NCBI RefSeq assembly: GCF_011516635.5
Contig: NZ_CP096255.1
Coordinates: 2,974,501 to 3,038,500, forward strand
Source of the DNA: Bradyrhizobium barranii subsp. apii
GTDB taxonomy: Bacteria; Pseudomonadota; Alphaproteobacteria; Rhizobiales; Xanthobacteraceae
Direction: 5' to 3'
DNA length: 64,000 nt
In this document: positions 53,644 to 62,004 of the stretch, in pieces
How positions within the stretch are numbered: the stretch's first letter is position 1
Layout: each line of letters opens with the position of its first letter
Notes under the pieces: model-generated
Told to the model about the DNA's origin: nothing
The model's database searches: none
The model's input: only the letters and a program-made list of their open reading frames with translations
Position numbers and translations under genes: made by a program

Positions 53644-55290
53644 TCACCAATTGCGGAAGCGGCTGGGCGGGCGGTAGAGACCGCCGGAGGCCAGCATGAG
53701 GTCCTTGATCGAGCGGGCCGCCAGCAGGCGCCGGTCGGCGTCGAGCGGATCGATGCCGAGATCCTCGGGGCGCTGGATCACGCCGCGCTGCCTGAGCTGT
53801 TCGACCAGCTTCGCATCACGCGCGCGTCCGATGTCGGTGTAGCCGGCAACGCCGCGGATCGCCTGCTCGCGCTCGTCCTTGCTCCGGCACATCAAGAGGT
53901 TGGCAATGCCTTCCTCGGTGACGATGTGGGTGACGTCGTCCGAGTAGACCATGACCGGCGCGAGATCGAGCTTGAGCTCGCGCGCCAGATCGAGCGCATC
54001 GAGCCGCTCGACGAACAGCGGGGCATTGCGCTCGCCGAAGGTTTCGCCGACCTGCACCACCAGCTTGCGGCCGCGTCGCAGCGCCGCGTTGGAATCGGGA
54101 TCAGCTTCGGCGCCGGCCTTGAGCCAGGGTTCGCTCGGGTGGCGCCGGCCGCGCGGATCGGAGCCCATGTTGGGCGCGCCGCCGAAGCCGGCGATGCGGC
54201 TGGTCGTCACCGTCGAGCTGTGGCCTTCGAGGTCGATCTGGAGCGTCGATCCGATGAACATGTCGCAGGCATAGAGGCCCGCTGTCTGGCAGAAGGCGCG
54301 GTTCGATCGCAGCGAGCCGTCGGGCCCGGTGAAGAAGACGTCGGAACGCGCCGCGACGTAATCCTCCATGCCGACTTCCGAGCCGAAACAGTGGATCTGG
54401 TCGACCCAGCCGGATTCGATCGCCGGAATGATCGTGGGATGCGGGTTGAGCGCGAAATGGGTGCAGATCTTGCCCTTGAGGCCGAGCCTCTCGCCATAAG
54501 TCGGCAACAGCAGCTCGATCGCGGCGGTGTTGAACCCGATGCCATGGTTGAGCCGGCGCACGCCGTAGGGCGCGTAGATGCCCTTGATCGCGAGCATTGC
54601 CGTCAGGATCTGGGTCTCGGTGATCGCGGCCGGGTCGCGGGTGAAGAGCGGCTCGACATAGAAGGGGCGGCCGGCCTCGACCACGAAATGCACGAGGTCG
54701 CCGGGAATATCGACGCGCGGCACCTTGTCGACGATTTCGGTGACCTGCGCCACGACGAGACCGTTCTTGTAGCCCGTCGCCTCGACCACCGTCGGCGTGT
54801 CTTCGGTGTTCGGCCCCGTATAGAGATTGCCGTCCTTGTCGGCGCTCACCGCCGCGATGAGTGCAACGTTCGGCGTGAGATCGATGAAATACCGGGCGAA
54901 CAGCTCGAGGTATGTGTGCACGGCCCCGAGCTCGATCTTGCGGCCGAACAGCATGCGCGCGATGCGGGCCGATTGCGGGCCCGAATAGGAGAAGTCGAGC
55001 CGCCGCGCGATTCCCTTGTCGAAGAGGTCGAGGTGGGAGGGCAGGACCACCCCCGACTGCACCATGTGCAGGTCATGGACATCCTGGGGGTCGAGGTTCG
55101 CGAGCGCCGAGGCGAGGATGTCGGCCTGCTTCTGATTATCGCCCTCCAGGCACACCCGGTCCCCTGACCGGATCACCGCCCTCAGGAATGCAGGCAGGTT
55201 CGCGATGGGCACCGTTTTGCCCTCGGCGTGCTGGCCGCCGGCCGTCAGGCGCTCCGCCAGGGCGGCCTTTTGCATACCCCAATCGCTCAT
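53644..55290 (-). CDS. mdcA: MdcA, malonate decarboxylase alpha subunit (acetyl-ACP:malonate ACP transferase)
   Basis: This 548-aa CoA-transferase-like enzyme has HDLHMVQSGVVLPSHLDLFD, EEHSG-type loops replaced by GAVHTYLELFARYFIDLTPN, and GFGGAPNMGSDPRGRRH near the active region. It exchanges acetyl for malonyl on MdcC, releasing acetate. ATG 55290 has AAGGAG 5 nt upstream; the longer frame extends into the operator region. It is the first gene of the unit, divergent from madL. Confidence 0.96.
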   Translation of the reverse strand: MSDWGMQKAALAERLTAGGQHAEGKTVPIANLPAFLRAVIRSGDRVCLEGDNQKQADILASALANLDPQDVHDLHMVQSGVVLPSHLDLFDKGIARRLDFSYSGPQSARIARMLFGRKIELGAVHTYLELFARYFIDLTPNVALIAAVSADKDGNLYTGPNTEDTPTVVEATGYKNGLVVAQVTEIVDKVPRVDIPGDLVHFVVEAGRPFYVEPLFTRDPAAITETQILTAMLAIKGIYAPYGVRRLNHGIGFNTAAIELLLPTYGERLGLKGKICTHFALNPHPTIIPAIESGWVDQIHCFGSEVGMEDYVAARSDVFFTGPDGSLRSNRAFCQTAGLYACDMFIGSTLQIDLEGHSSTVTTSRIAGFGGAPNMGSDPRGRRHPSEPWLKAGAEADPDSNAALRRGRKLVVQVGETFGERNAPLFVERLDALDLARELKLDLAPVMVYSDDVTHIVTEEGIANLLMCRSKDEREQAIRGVAGYTDIGRARDAKLVEQLRQRGVIQRPEDLGIDPLDADRRLLAARSIKDLMLASGGLYRPPSRFRNW

Positions 55291-55332
55291 TTCGGCTCCT
55301 TGGCATGCGGGGTTGGCTTTCGATTGCCGTAA

Positions 55333-55402
55333 TGTATGCGTATTGCCCTCAGATGTCAATTAGTGTATACATCAACTCATAAGCGATGGATATTCGCATA
55401 CA
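55333..55402. promoter_or_regulatory. Symmetric three-site operator, probable MdcY (GntR) binding region
   Basis: A central perfect palindrome TGTATACA (55364-55371) is flanked at equal distance by TGTATGCG (55333-55340) and its exact reverse complement CGCATACA (55395-55402). Centres are 31 bp apart, about three helical turns, so all three face one side of the DNA. The centre matches the core of the MdcY operator ATTGTATACAAT as I recall it from Acinetobacter. It lies between mdcA and madL, where MdcY could repress both. Confidence 0.75.
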
Positions 55403-55483
55403 CAGGAGGGAATTTAGGATGCGAATGCATGCAGATAGTCCAAGTCCTGGGGATCGTGCCTTGCTCGCCGAAGGGAGGCGCCC

Positions 55484-55924
55484 GTGACCATTTCCGGCGT
55501 AGCGTTGCTCGCGATCTGCACCCTCTTAGGGGGCCTGCTGGGAGACCTGCTCGGCGTCGCCCTCGGTGTGAAGGCCAATGTTGGCGGCGTGGGCATCGCC
55601 ATGATGTTCTTGATCGCGGCCCGGCTCTGGCTGGTGCGGCACGGCATACTCAGCCACGGGCTCAAGACCGGCGTCGAGTTCTGGGGCAGCTTCTACATTC
55701 CGATCGTGGTCGCCATGGCCGCGCAGCAGAACGTGGTCGCCGCGGCAAAAGGCGGTCCGATCGTCGTCATTGCGGGGATCGGCGCGGTCGCGGTGTGTTT
55801 CGCGATGGTGGCCCTGATCGGGCGGTTCAGCGGTCGTGTCGAGACCATGGACGAGATCGAGGCGCGAGAGGCCGAGGCGCTCGCTGCACCTGTGCTCCAC
55901 TTCAAGTCCGGGAGGATCGGATGA
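55484..55924 (+). CDS. madL: MadL, malonate transporter small subunit
   Basis: This 146-aa membrane protein has four hydrophobic helices (ISGVALLAICTLLGGLLGDL, VGGVGIAMMFLIAARLWLV, FWGSFYIPIVVAMAAQQNVV, GGPIVVIAGIGAVAVCFAMV) and the MadL-specific NVGGVGIAMMFLI. It works with MadM for sodium- or proton-coupled malonate uptake. It starts at GTG 55484, with GGGAGG 5 nt upstream. The stop overlaps the madM start. Confidence 0.94.
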   Translation: MTISGVALLAICTLLGGLLGDLLGVALGVKANVGGVGIAMMFLIAARLWLVRHGILSHGLKTGVEFWGSFYIPIVVAMAAQQNVVAAAKGGPIVVIAGIGAVAVCFAMVALIGRFSGRVETMDEIEAREAEALAAPVLHFKSGRIG

Positions 55925-56685
55925 TCATGATGTCTCACATTCTCGCCGCCAATGCGCTGATCACTGCGTTCGCGGTCGTCGGAATCCTGATGTGGATCTC
56001 CGGGGCGATCTCGAAATATCTCACCTTCGGGCGCATTCACGCCTCGGCGATCGCGATCATGCTGGGCCTTACGCTGGCCTTTTGGGGAGGCATCTCCACC
56101 GGCGGCGAGAAGGGCGTGGCCGACCTGCCGGCCCTGGCCGGGATCGGCCTGATGGGCGGAGCGATGCTGCGCGATTTCGCCATCGTCGCCACCGCCTTCG
56201 AGGTCGATGTCGTCCATGCGCGCAAGGCCGGGGTGATCGGTGCGGTCGCACTCGGACTGGGAACGGTGGTGCCGTTCATTCTCGGCGTGTTCGTCGCCGC
56301 GGCGTTTGGCTACACTGACGCGGAATCGTTGACGACGATCGGCGCCGGTGCGGTCACCTACATCGTGGGCCCGGTCACGGGTGCGGCGATCGGCGCATCC
56401 TCACCGGTTATTGCGCTCTCGATTGCGACCGGTGTATTCAAGGCAGTGATCGTCATGATCGGCACGCCCTTTGTGGCGAAGATGATCGGCCTGAACAATC
56501 CGCGTAGCGCGATGGTGTTTGGCGGCTTGATGGGAACGGTCAGCGGCGTGTCTGGAGGGTTGGCGGCGACGGACCGACGTCTGGTGCCCTACGGTGCGCT
56601 GACGGCGACATTCCACACCGGGCTCGGATGCCTGGTCGCGCCCTCGATCCTTTACTTCGCGGTGCGCGCGATCACGGGAGGCTGA
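55921..56685 (+). CDS. madM: MadM, malonate transporter large subunit
   Basis: This 254-aa membrane protein has about seven helices. LITAFAVVGILMWISGAISK, FWGGISTGGEKGVADLPALA and GAVTYIVGPVTGAAIGASSP are typical of MadM. It pairs with MadL. ATG 55921 overlaps the madL stop by 4 nt, and the mdcY ATG follows its stop with no gap, giving one madLM-mdcY transcript. Confidence 0.94.
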   Translation: MIMMSHILAANALITAFAVVGILMWISGAISKYLTFGRIHASAIAIMLGLTLAFWGGISTGGEKGVADLPALAGIGLMGGAMLRDFAIVATAFEVDVVHARKAGVIGAVALGLGTVVPFILGVFVAAAFGYTDAESLTTIGAGAVTYIVGPVTGAAIGASSPVIALSIATGVFKAVIVMIGTPFVAKMIGLNNPRSAMVFGGLMGTVSGVSGGLAATDRRLVPYGALTATFHTGLGCLVAPSILYFAVRAITGG

Positions 56686-57372
56686 ATGGCAGAAGTATTG
56701 AAGGTCGCGGTCGACGCGGAGGACGATGGCGGGCTGCTCTCCGATCGCATCCGGAATGCGCTTACGGACGAGATTGCCTCAGGTGCGCTCGTCGCCGGTT
56801 CGGCCCTGGAAGAGCAGCAGCTTGCCGATCGTTTTGGAGCTTCCCGCACGCCGGTGCGGGAGGCGCTTCGCCAGCTCGTGGTCAGCGGCCTCGTCGAGGT
56901 GCGCGGCCGCCGCGGCCTCGTCGTTGCGCGCATGACGCCGGAGCGCATCATGGACATGTTCGAGACCAGCGCCGAGGTGGAAGCCATGTGCGTCAGGCTC
57001 GCGACCTACCGCATGACGCCGCTCGAGCGCAGCCATCTGATCGAGCTTCATGACGCCTCGCTCAAGATGGTCGAGGCCAACGATGTCGATGCCTATGACG
57101 CGTTCAACCGCGAATTCCACGAATGCATCTACCGCGCAACGCACAACTCGTTTCTCGCCGAGCAGGCGCAGGACGTGCGTTCGCGGCTCAGCGCCTTCCG
57201 CCGCACCCAATTGCGGCAGGGCGATCGCATTCGCAAGTCCCGCGACGAGCATGACGCCATCATGCAGGCGATCGCGGAAGGTGACGGAGAGACCGCAGCC
57301 CGCCGAATGCGTGCGCATATGCTGAATGCCGCGTCCGCGCTCAGGCGCTACATCGATGATCGCCTCAGCTGA
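56686..57372 (+). CDS. mdcY: MdcY-type GntR/FCD transcriptional regulator
   Basis: This 228-aa protein has a GntR winged helix (about 15-80: IRNALTDEIASGALVAGSAL, then ADRFGASRTPVREALRQLV). The C-terminal FCD ligand domain (about 90-215) has metal-site residues EFHECIYRATHN and DEHDAIMQAIAEGDGETAAR. In Acinetobacter, MdcY represses the mdc operon until malonate (or a malonate-derived signal) is present. Adjacency to madLM and the TGTATACA operator support the same role here. Confidence 0.93.
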   Translation: MAEVLKVAVDAEDDGGLLSDRIRNALTDEIASGALVAGSALEEQQLADRFGASRTPVREALRQLVVSGLVEVRGRRGLVVARMTPERIMDMFETSAEVEAMCVRLATYRMTPLERSHLIELHDASLKMVEANDVDAYDAFNREFHECIYRATHNSFLAEQAQDVRSRLSAFRRTQLRQGDRIRKSRDEHDAIMQAIAEGDGETAARRMRAHMLNAASALRRYIDDRLS

Positions 57373-57838
57373 GTAGCTCGATCGCACGATCGGGCCGATA
57401 GCTTGACCGCATCCGGCGGCCGCAGGCATGGACTATTGGTAAGGTCGCATCCCCATTCTGCCTGATCGAGGCGCGCCGCGCTCGCATCGCGCCGAGCTGG
57501 CTTGAGCGCGGCGTCAAAGATTTCTACATCCACTCAGATCCGTTCCTGCGTGCCGGTTTGGCAGGTATCAGGAAGCTGTTAGGCCAATAGTCCGAAGCAA
57601 AACATACGCAATGAACCGTACTCCTGCGGCTTGGGCCAGCGCCTGGCTTGATACGCGGGTCCTTGTCCCTAGGCATAGGGACAGACACAGCCCTGCGATC
57701 CGCTTAGGGTCGCTCGCCTGGTTGCTCGTAACCCCGGGACAGGGCTCGAACATCGGACGATCTCCTCCGGGTCCTTGATGCTGCCCCGCGGGTCCGATGC
57801 AACTGGCTGAAGCACCGGGGCGGACAGGGAGGAGCTGC
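57373..57838. promoter_or_regulatory. Intergenic region after mdcY with an operator-like palindrome
   Basis: These 466 bp hold the remnant frame above, then a perfect inverted repeat TGTCCCTA-GGCA-TAGGGACA at 57664-57683, about 155 bp before the solute-binding-protein ATG. It could be an operator or part of a leader hairpin. A weaker GGTT...AACC repeat lies near 57720. No promoter could be assigned with confidence. Confidence 0.4.
57402..57590 (+). pseudogene. Protein-like remnant without a start
   Basis: The frame is open from 57402 and ends in TAG at 57588-57590. It encodes a well-behaved segment (KVASPFCLIEARRARIAPSW, then ERGVKDFYIHSDPFLRAGLA and GIRKLLGQ) that looks like the C-terminus of an enzyme, but there is no start codon with an RBS. 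I cannot name the family. It may be what remains of a gene deleted between mdcY and the next gene. Confidence 0.35.
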
Positions 57839-58987
57839 ATGACGATCGGTTTCACGCGAGTTTGTCTTGTTGTGGCCTGCGCACTTTATGGATACGCGGC
57901 GCGCGCGGAAATCAAAGTCGGAATTGTGATTTCGGCCACCGGCCCGGGATCTGCGCTGGGGCAACCCCAGCTCAAGACTGTCGCGGCTCTGCCAAAAGAG
58001 ATCGGCGGAGAGAAGGTGACCTACATCACCTTGGACGACGAGTCTGATTCCACCAAAGGGATACAGAACGCGCGCCGGCTCGTGATCCAGGACAAGGTCG
58101 ATGTGCTGGTCGGGTCTTCTCTGACGCCGGTGACCATGCCGATGCTCGACGTCGCGCTGGAGTCGAAGACGCCGCTGCTATCGCTTGCGGCCGCCACCGC
58201 CATCGTTCAGCCGTTGGACGACAAACGGGCCTGGGCCTTCAAGGTCGTTCCCAACGATGACCTAATGGCGAGCGCCATTCTCAAATACATCGCGAAATCC
58301 GGCGCGAAGACGCTTGGCTTTATCGGTGTTTCGGATGGGTATGGCGAAGGTTACTATAAGGAGGTGAGCCGCCTTGCGCCGATCTTGGGTCTGACGGTGA
58401 CGACACATGAAGTCTACGCGCGTGCGGACACCAGCGTCACCGGCCAAGCGTTGAAGGTGATGTCGACGAATCCTGACGCCGTCTTCATTGCTTCCGCAGG
58501 TACCCCGGCGGTCCTGCCGCAACAGGCGCTCCGTGAGCGCGGATACACCGGAAATATCTTTCAGACGCATGGCGTGGCCAGCGAGGAGTTCATCAAGCTT
58601 GGAGGCGCGACCGTCGAAGGCGCTATTTTCGCAGGCGAGGCCTTTACCATTGCGGCCGATCTTCCGGCGGGAGATCCGTTCCGTCACGCGACGGAGCAGT
58701 TCGTGACCGCCTATGAGGCGGTAAACGGTCAGAAACCCAATATGTTCGCGGCTCACCTCTGGGATGTCGTCGCACTGATCGGGAAAGCTGCTCCGAACGC
58801 GCTGAAGACGACGAAGCCGGGCACGCCCGAGTTTCGTGCAGCTCTGCGGGACGAACTCGAGCGCGGGGAGAACGTCTATCTCAACAACGGGCTGTCGAAC
58901 ATGAGGAAGACCGACCACAACGGTTATGATGAACGCTCAGCCTTTTTGATCAAGGTCGAGGGCGGGAAGTTCCGCTTGGCGAAATAG
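57839..58987 (+). CDS. ABC transporter substrate-binding protein, branched-chain amino acid (Liv) type
   Basis: This 382-aa periplasmic protein has a signal peptide (VCLVVACALYGYAARA, then EIKVG). The LivK/LivJ-like fold shows IKVGIVISATGPGSALGQPQ, VDVLVGSSLTPVTMPMLDVA and LGFIGVSDGYGEGYY. Transport genes are not beside it, so the ligand (often an amino acid, amide or aromatic acid) and partner are unknown. ATG 57839 has GGGAGGAG 6 nt upstream. It is convergent with the Gfo/Idh gene. Confidence 0.9.
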   Translation: MTIGFTRVCLVVACALYGYAARAEIKVGIVISATGPGSALGQPQLKTVAALPKEIGGEKVTYITLDDESDSTKGIQNARRLVIQDKVDVLVGSSLTPVTMPMLDVALESKTPLLSLAAATAIVQPLDDKRAWAFKVVPNDDLMASAILKYIAKSGAKTLGFIGVSDGYGEGYYKEVSRLAPILGLTVTTHEVYARADTSVTGQALKVMSTNPDAVFIASAGTPAVLPQQALRERGYTGNIFQTHGVASEEFIKLGGATVEGAIFAGEAFTIAADLPAGDPFRHATEQFVTAYEAVNGQKPNMFAAHLWDVVALIGKAAPNALKTTKPGTPEFRAALRDELERGENVYLNNGLSNMRKTDHNGYDERSAFLIKVEGGKFRLAK

Positions 58988-59079
58988 CAGCGCGCCTTCC
59001 TCGGGAAGACACGATGTCGAAGCCGAGCTTCTCGTCGGTGATCTCGACTCCTCAGCCTGGAGGACAAGGCTTCACGCCG

Positions 59080-60309
59080 TCAGCGAGCTACGAGAGGAAC
59101 ATAGTGTTCGAGTTCGGGATCAGGGAAGTGGATGGTCCGGCCAAGTTCTGCGGAGCGATAGAGTCCCATAAGCATTTCCATGACGCCGACCCCGTCATCG
59201 AAGGTTTCTGCCGGACTCATGCCCCGCCTGAATGCCTCCACCATATGGCGGTTCTCGTCGGTGTAGCCGTAGATGCCGGCTTCGTCCTCGACTACCGGCA
59301 TCAGACCTTGCTCGGAATTCTGCTTCTCGACGAGATCCTCGCCCTCTGATCCGCTGATCGCGCGGGAGAGGAAGACCTTGAGGCCAGTCGAGAGCGAGGA
59401 GAACTCCATCGAATATTCGGGACCAAGCAATTCAAGCTGGATGCGCAAGCCCGCGCCGACATACGCCCATGAGGTCGTCGCCTCGATCATCAATTGATGC
59501 CCGTCGGTATCTTCCATCGTAAGTATCCCGCGCGCGAAATCTTCGACCGGACGTTTGGTGAAATCGACCCCCATTCGCCTCTTGAGGTCGGCAGCGTAGT
59601 GGGGGCGCGTCCATTTGAGATTGGCCGTCGTGGCGCTGGCGCTGAGCAGCCGTAGGGAGTCACGCTTTGCGCCTGGCGCGGTCAGCATGAAGCGTGCGAC
59701 CTCGACTGAATGGCACATCATGTCGGAGAGCACGCCCCCTCCTTGCTTGTCGCCTTGCCAGAACCACGGCTCGTGCGGTCCCGAATGCTCCTCGGCGGCA
59801 CGCGCGAGATAGGGGCGTCCACTTCCGGGTACGGCCCGCCGCCAGATGATGTCCTTGCCGCGCATCACCGCGGTCGAGAAAAGCTGGTTCTCCAGATAAC
59901 CGTGAAGCAGGCCTGCATCTTCGACGAGCCTGCGCATTTCCCGTGCTTCGGCAAGCGTGCGGGCGAGCGGCTTTTCGCAAGCAATGGCGCGCAGGGGAGC
60001 CCCGGCCTTGGTCACGCGGTGGATCTCGCGCATGATGTCGAGACGGCTGTCGTTCGGCGTCAGCAGCCAAAGCGCATCGACCTCGCCGGACATTGCCATC
60101 GCCTCGATGCTGTCAAACACATGCGCCGGCCCAAGGCCAAGATTGCGCGCCTTGTCGGCGATGCGCGTCCGCCGTTCGGCGGAACGGCTGTAGACGCCGC
60201 CGACGCTGACGTTGCGCACGCCGAGCATGGACTGCAGATGGAACGCGGCGATGAAGCCGCTGCCGACAAGGCCGATGCGCAGCAGTGGAAGTTCCGTGAG
60301 CTTCTGCAT
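59080..60309 (-). CDS. Gfo/Idh/MocA-family NAD(P)-dependent oxidoreductase
   Basis: This is a 409-aa protein. The N-terminal Rossmann fold has GLVGSGFIAAFHLQSM (GxGxxA-like) and VYSRSAERRTRI. ACEKPLARTLAEA is the EKP motif holding the catalytic Lys, and GGGVLSDMMCHSVEVARFML is the substrate-domain start with a His near the active site. The family oxidises or reduces sugars, inositols and amino sugars. It is the last gene of the nagB-ggt-ATPase unit. ATG 60309 has AAGGAGG 7 nt upstream. Its substrate is not known. Confidence 0.88.
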   Translation of the reverse strand: MQKLTELPLLRIGLVGSGFIAAFHLQSMLGVRNVSVGGVYSRSAERRTRIADKARNLGLGPAHVFDSIEAMAMSGEVDALWLLTPNDSRLDIMREIHRVTKAGAPLRAIACEKPLARTLAEAREMRRLVEDAGLLHGYLENQLFSTAVMRGKDIIWRRAVPGSGRPYLARAAEEHSGPHEPWFWQGDKQGGGVLSDMMCHSVEVARFMLTAPGAKRDSLRLLSASATTANLKWTRPHYAADLKRRMGVDFTKRPVEDFARGILTMEDTDGHQLMIEATTSWAYVGAGLRIQLELLGPEYSMEFSSLSTGLKVFLSRAISGSEGEDLVEKQNSEQGLMPVVEDEAGIYGYTDENRHMVEAFRRGMSPAETFDDGVGVMEMLMGLYRSAELGRTIHFPDPELEHYVPLVAR

Positions 60310-60342
60310 GTCAGAGACCTCCTTCAATGATAATGTGGTGGT

Positions 60343-61968
60343 TCAGACCGACGTGGGCGTTCTGCGTTGCCTGCCCGGGATCGCGGCCAGCAGGGCCTGC
60401 GTGTAGGGATGCTCCGGCCGTGTCAGCAGATCTGCCGTCGGCCTGATCTCGACGATTTCTCCGAGGCGCATCACTGCAATCCGATCGCAGACCTGGGCCG
60501 CGACGTTGAGATCGTGGGTGATGAACAGCACCGCCAGCCGCAGCCGTACCTTCAATGTCTCGAGCAAGGTAAGCACCTGCGCCTGGACAGAGACGTCGAG
60601 CGCCGACACCGGTTCGTCGGCCACCAGCACCTCCGGGTCGAGCGCCAGCGCGCGCGCAATTCCGATCCGCTGGCGTTGCCCTCCGGAGAATTCATGCGGA
60701 AAGCGCCGCGCGGCGCTTGGGTCGAGACCCACAAGCGCCAGCAGTTCCTCGGCACGCGCGAAGGCCTGCGCCGGCGGGACGCCGTGCGCGATCGGTCCGT
60801 CGGCGATAATTCGCCCGACGCGGCGACGCGGATTGAGTGAGGCGAAGGGATCCTGGAACACCATTTGGACGTGCTTACGGGCGGCCCGCAGGCCGGCACC
60901 GCGAGCCTCGGAGAAATCCAGTTCGCCGATACGGACCACGCCCGCGTCGGCGTCGGTGAGACGCATCACCAGCCGACCGATCGTGCTCTTGCCCGAGCCG
61001 GACTCTCCGACGAGGCCGAGCGTCTCGCCGCGCCGGATTTCGAAGGTCACATTCTTTACGGCTGCGACCTCGGTCTGCGAACTGAACCAGTCGTTGCCAC
61101 GATAGATTTTCGCAAGTCCGGTCGCGGCGCAGGCGATCGGTTCGTCCTCGACCCGGACCCGGACCGGCGGGGTCCCGCCGGGCACCGCGGCGAGCAGCCG
61201 GCGCGTATAGGGATGCTGCGGGCGTTCGAGCACGTCCTCCACGGACCCCTGTTCGACGACGCGACCCTTCTCCATGACCGCGACGCGGTCCGCGATGTCG
61301 GCGACGACGCCGAAATCATGGGTGATGAACAGCACCGCCATGCCGCGCCGCTGCTGAATGTCCCGGATCAATCGAAGGATCTGTGCCTGTGTCGTGACGT
61401 CGAGTGCCGTGGTTGGTTCGTCCGCGACCAGGATCGATGGTTCGAGCGCAAGGGCCATTGCGATCATGGCACGCTGACGCTGGCCACCCGACAACTGATG
61501 CGGGTAGCTGCGGATGATCCGCTCGAGGTCGCGCATGCCGACCTCTTCGAGGAGGGCGCGCAAGTGGGCCTGCCGCTCGCTTGGCGTGAATTGTCCGTGC
61601 GCCTCGAACGCTTCCATGATCTGGTCGCCGATCCTGATCACAGGATTGAGCGCTGTCATCGGTTCCTGGAAGATCATCGCGATGCGTCGCCCGCGCAACG
61701 TCCGCCATTCTGCTGCGGGGAGGTTCAGCAAATCGCGCCCCTCAAACTGTATGGCCCCTGCAACCGGGCGAATGGCCCTGGGCAGCAGGCCCATTACGGC
61801 AGAGGCGCAGACCGATTTACCGGAGCCGGATTCACCGACGACGCAGAGAATTTGTCGTGGATGCAGAGCAAGCGAAACGTCCTCGACGGCAGAGGCACGA
61901 TCTCCGCCGGCGGGCAGCGCCAGCGTCAGCCGCTCGATCGACAGGATCGCCTCTGTTGTCTCGCTCAT
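60343..61968 (-). CDS. Fused dipeptide/oligopeptide ABC transporter ATPase (DppD-DppF type)
   Basis: This 541-aa protein has two complete ATPase domains. The first (about 8-255) has GESGSGKSVCASAVM, LSGGQRQRAMIAMAL and ILVADEPTTALD. The second (about 285-530) has GESGSGKSTIGRLV, FSGGQRQRIGIARAL and VLVADEPVSALD. The fusion is that of GsiA/YejF-like peptide importers. Membrane and binding subunits must lie outside the window, upstream of nagB on the minus strand. The cargo is probably a peptide or glycopeptide, matching the gamma-glutamyltransferase next to it. Confidence 0.93.
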   Translation of the reverse strand: MSETTEAILSIERLTLALPAGGDRASAVEDVSLALHPRQILCVVGESGSGKSVCASAVMGLLPRAIRPVAGAIQFEGRDLLNLPAAEWRTLRGRRIAMIFQEPMTALNPVIRIGDQIMEAFEAHGQFTPSERQAHLRALLEEVGMRDLERIIRSYPHQLSGGQRQRAMIAMALALEPSILVADEPTTALDVTTQAQILRLIRDIQQRRGMAVLFITHDFGVVADIADRVAVMEKGRVVEQGSVEDVLERPQHPYTRRLLAAVPGGTPPVRVRVEDEPIACAATGLAKIYRGNDWFSSQTEVAAVKNVTFEIRRGETLGLVGESGSGKSTIGRLVMRLTDADAGVVRIGELDFSEARGAGLRAARKHVQMVFQDPFASLNPRRRVGRIIADGPIAHGVPPAQAFARAEELLALVGLDPSAARRFPHEFSGGQRQRIGIARALALDPEVLVADEPVSALDVSVQAQVLTLLETLKVRLRLAVLFITHDLNVAAQVCDRIAVMRLGEIVEIRPTADLLTRPEHPYTQALLAAIPGRQRRTPTSV

Positions 61969-62004
61969 GCTGTCCGATCCGACATCACGTCTTTCTCATC
62001 CTGG

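Noticed and set aside
53491..55167. 558-codon plus-strand ORF across mdcA
   Set aside because: It mirrors mdcA on the other strand, has no family features and is rich in Arg/Ala/Asp as expected for antisense frames in GC-rich DNA.
59014..59349. 111-codon plus-strand ORF after the solute-binding protein
   Set aside because: Antisense to the end of the Gfo/Idh gene and without features of its own.
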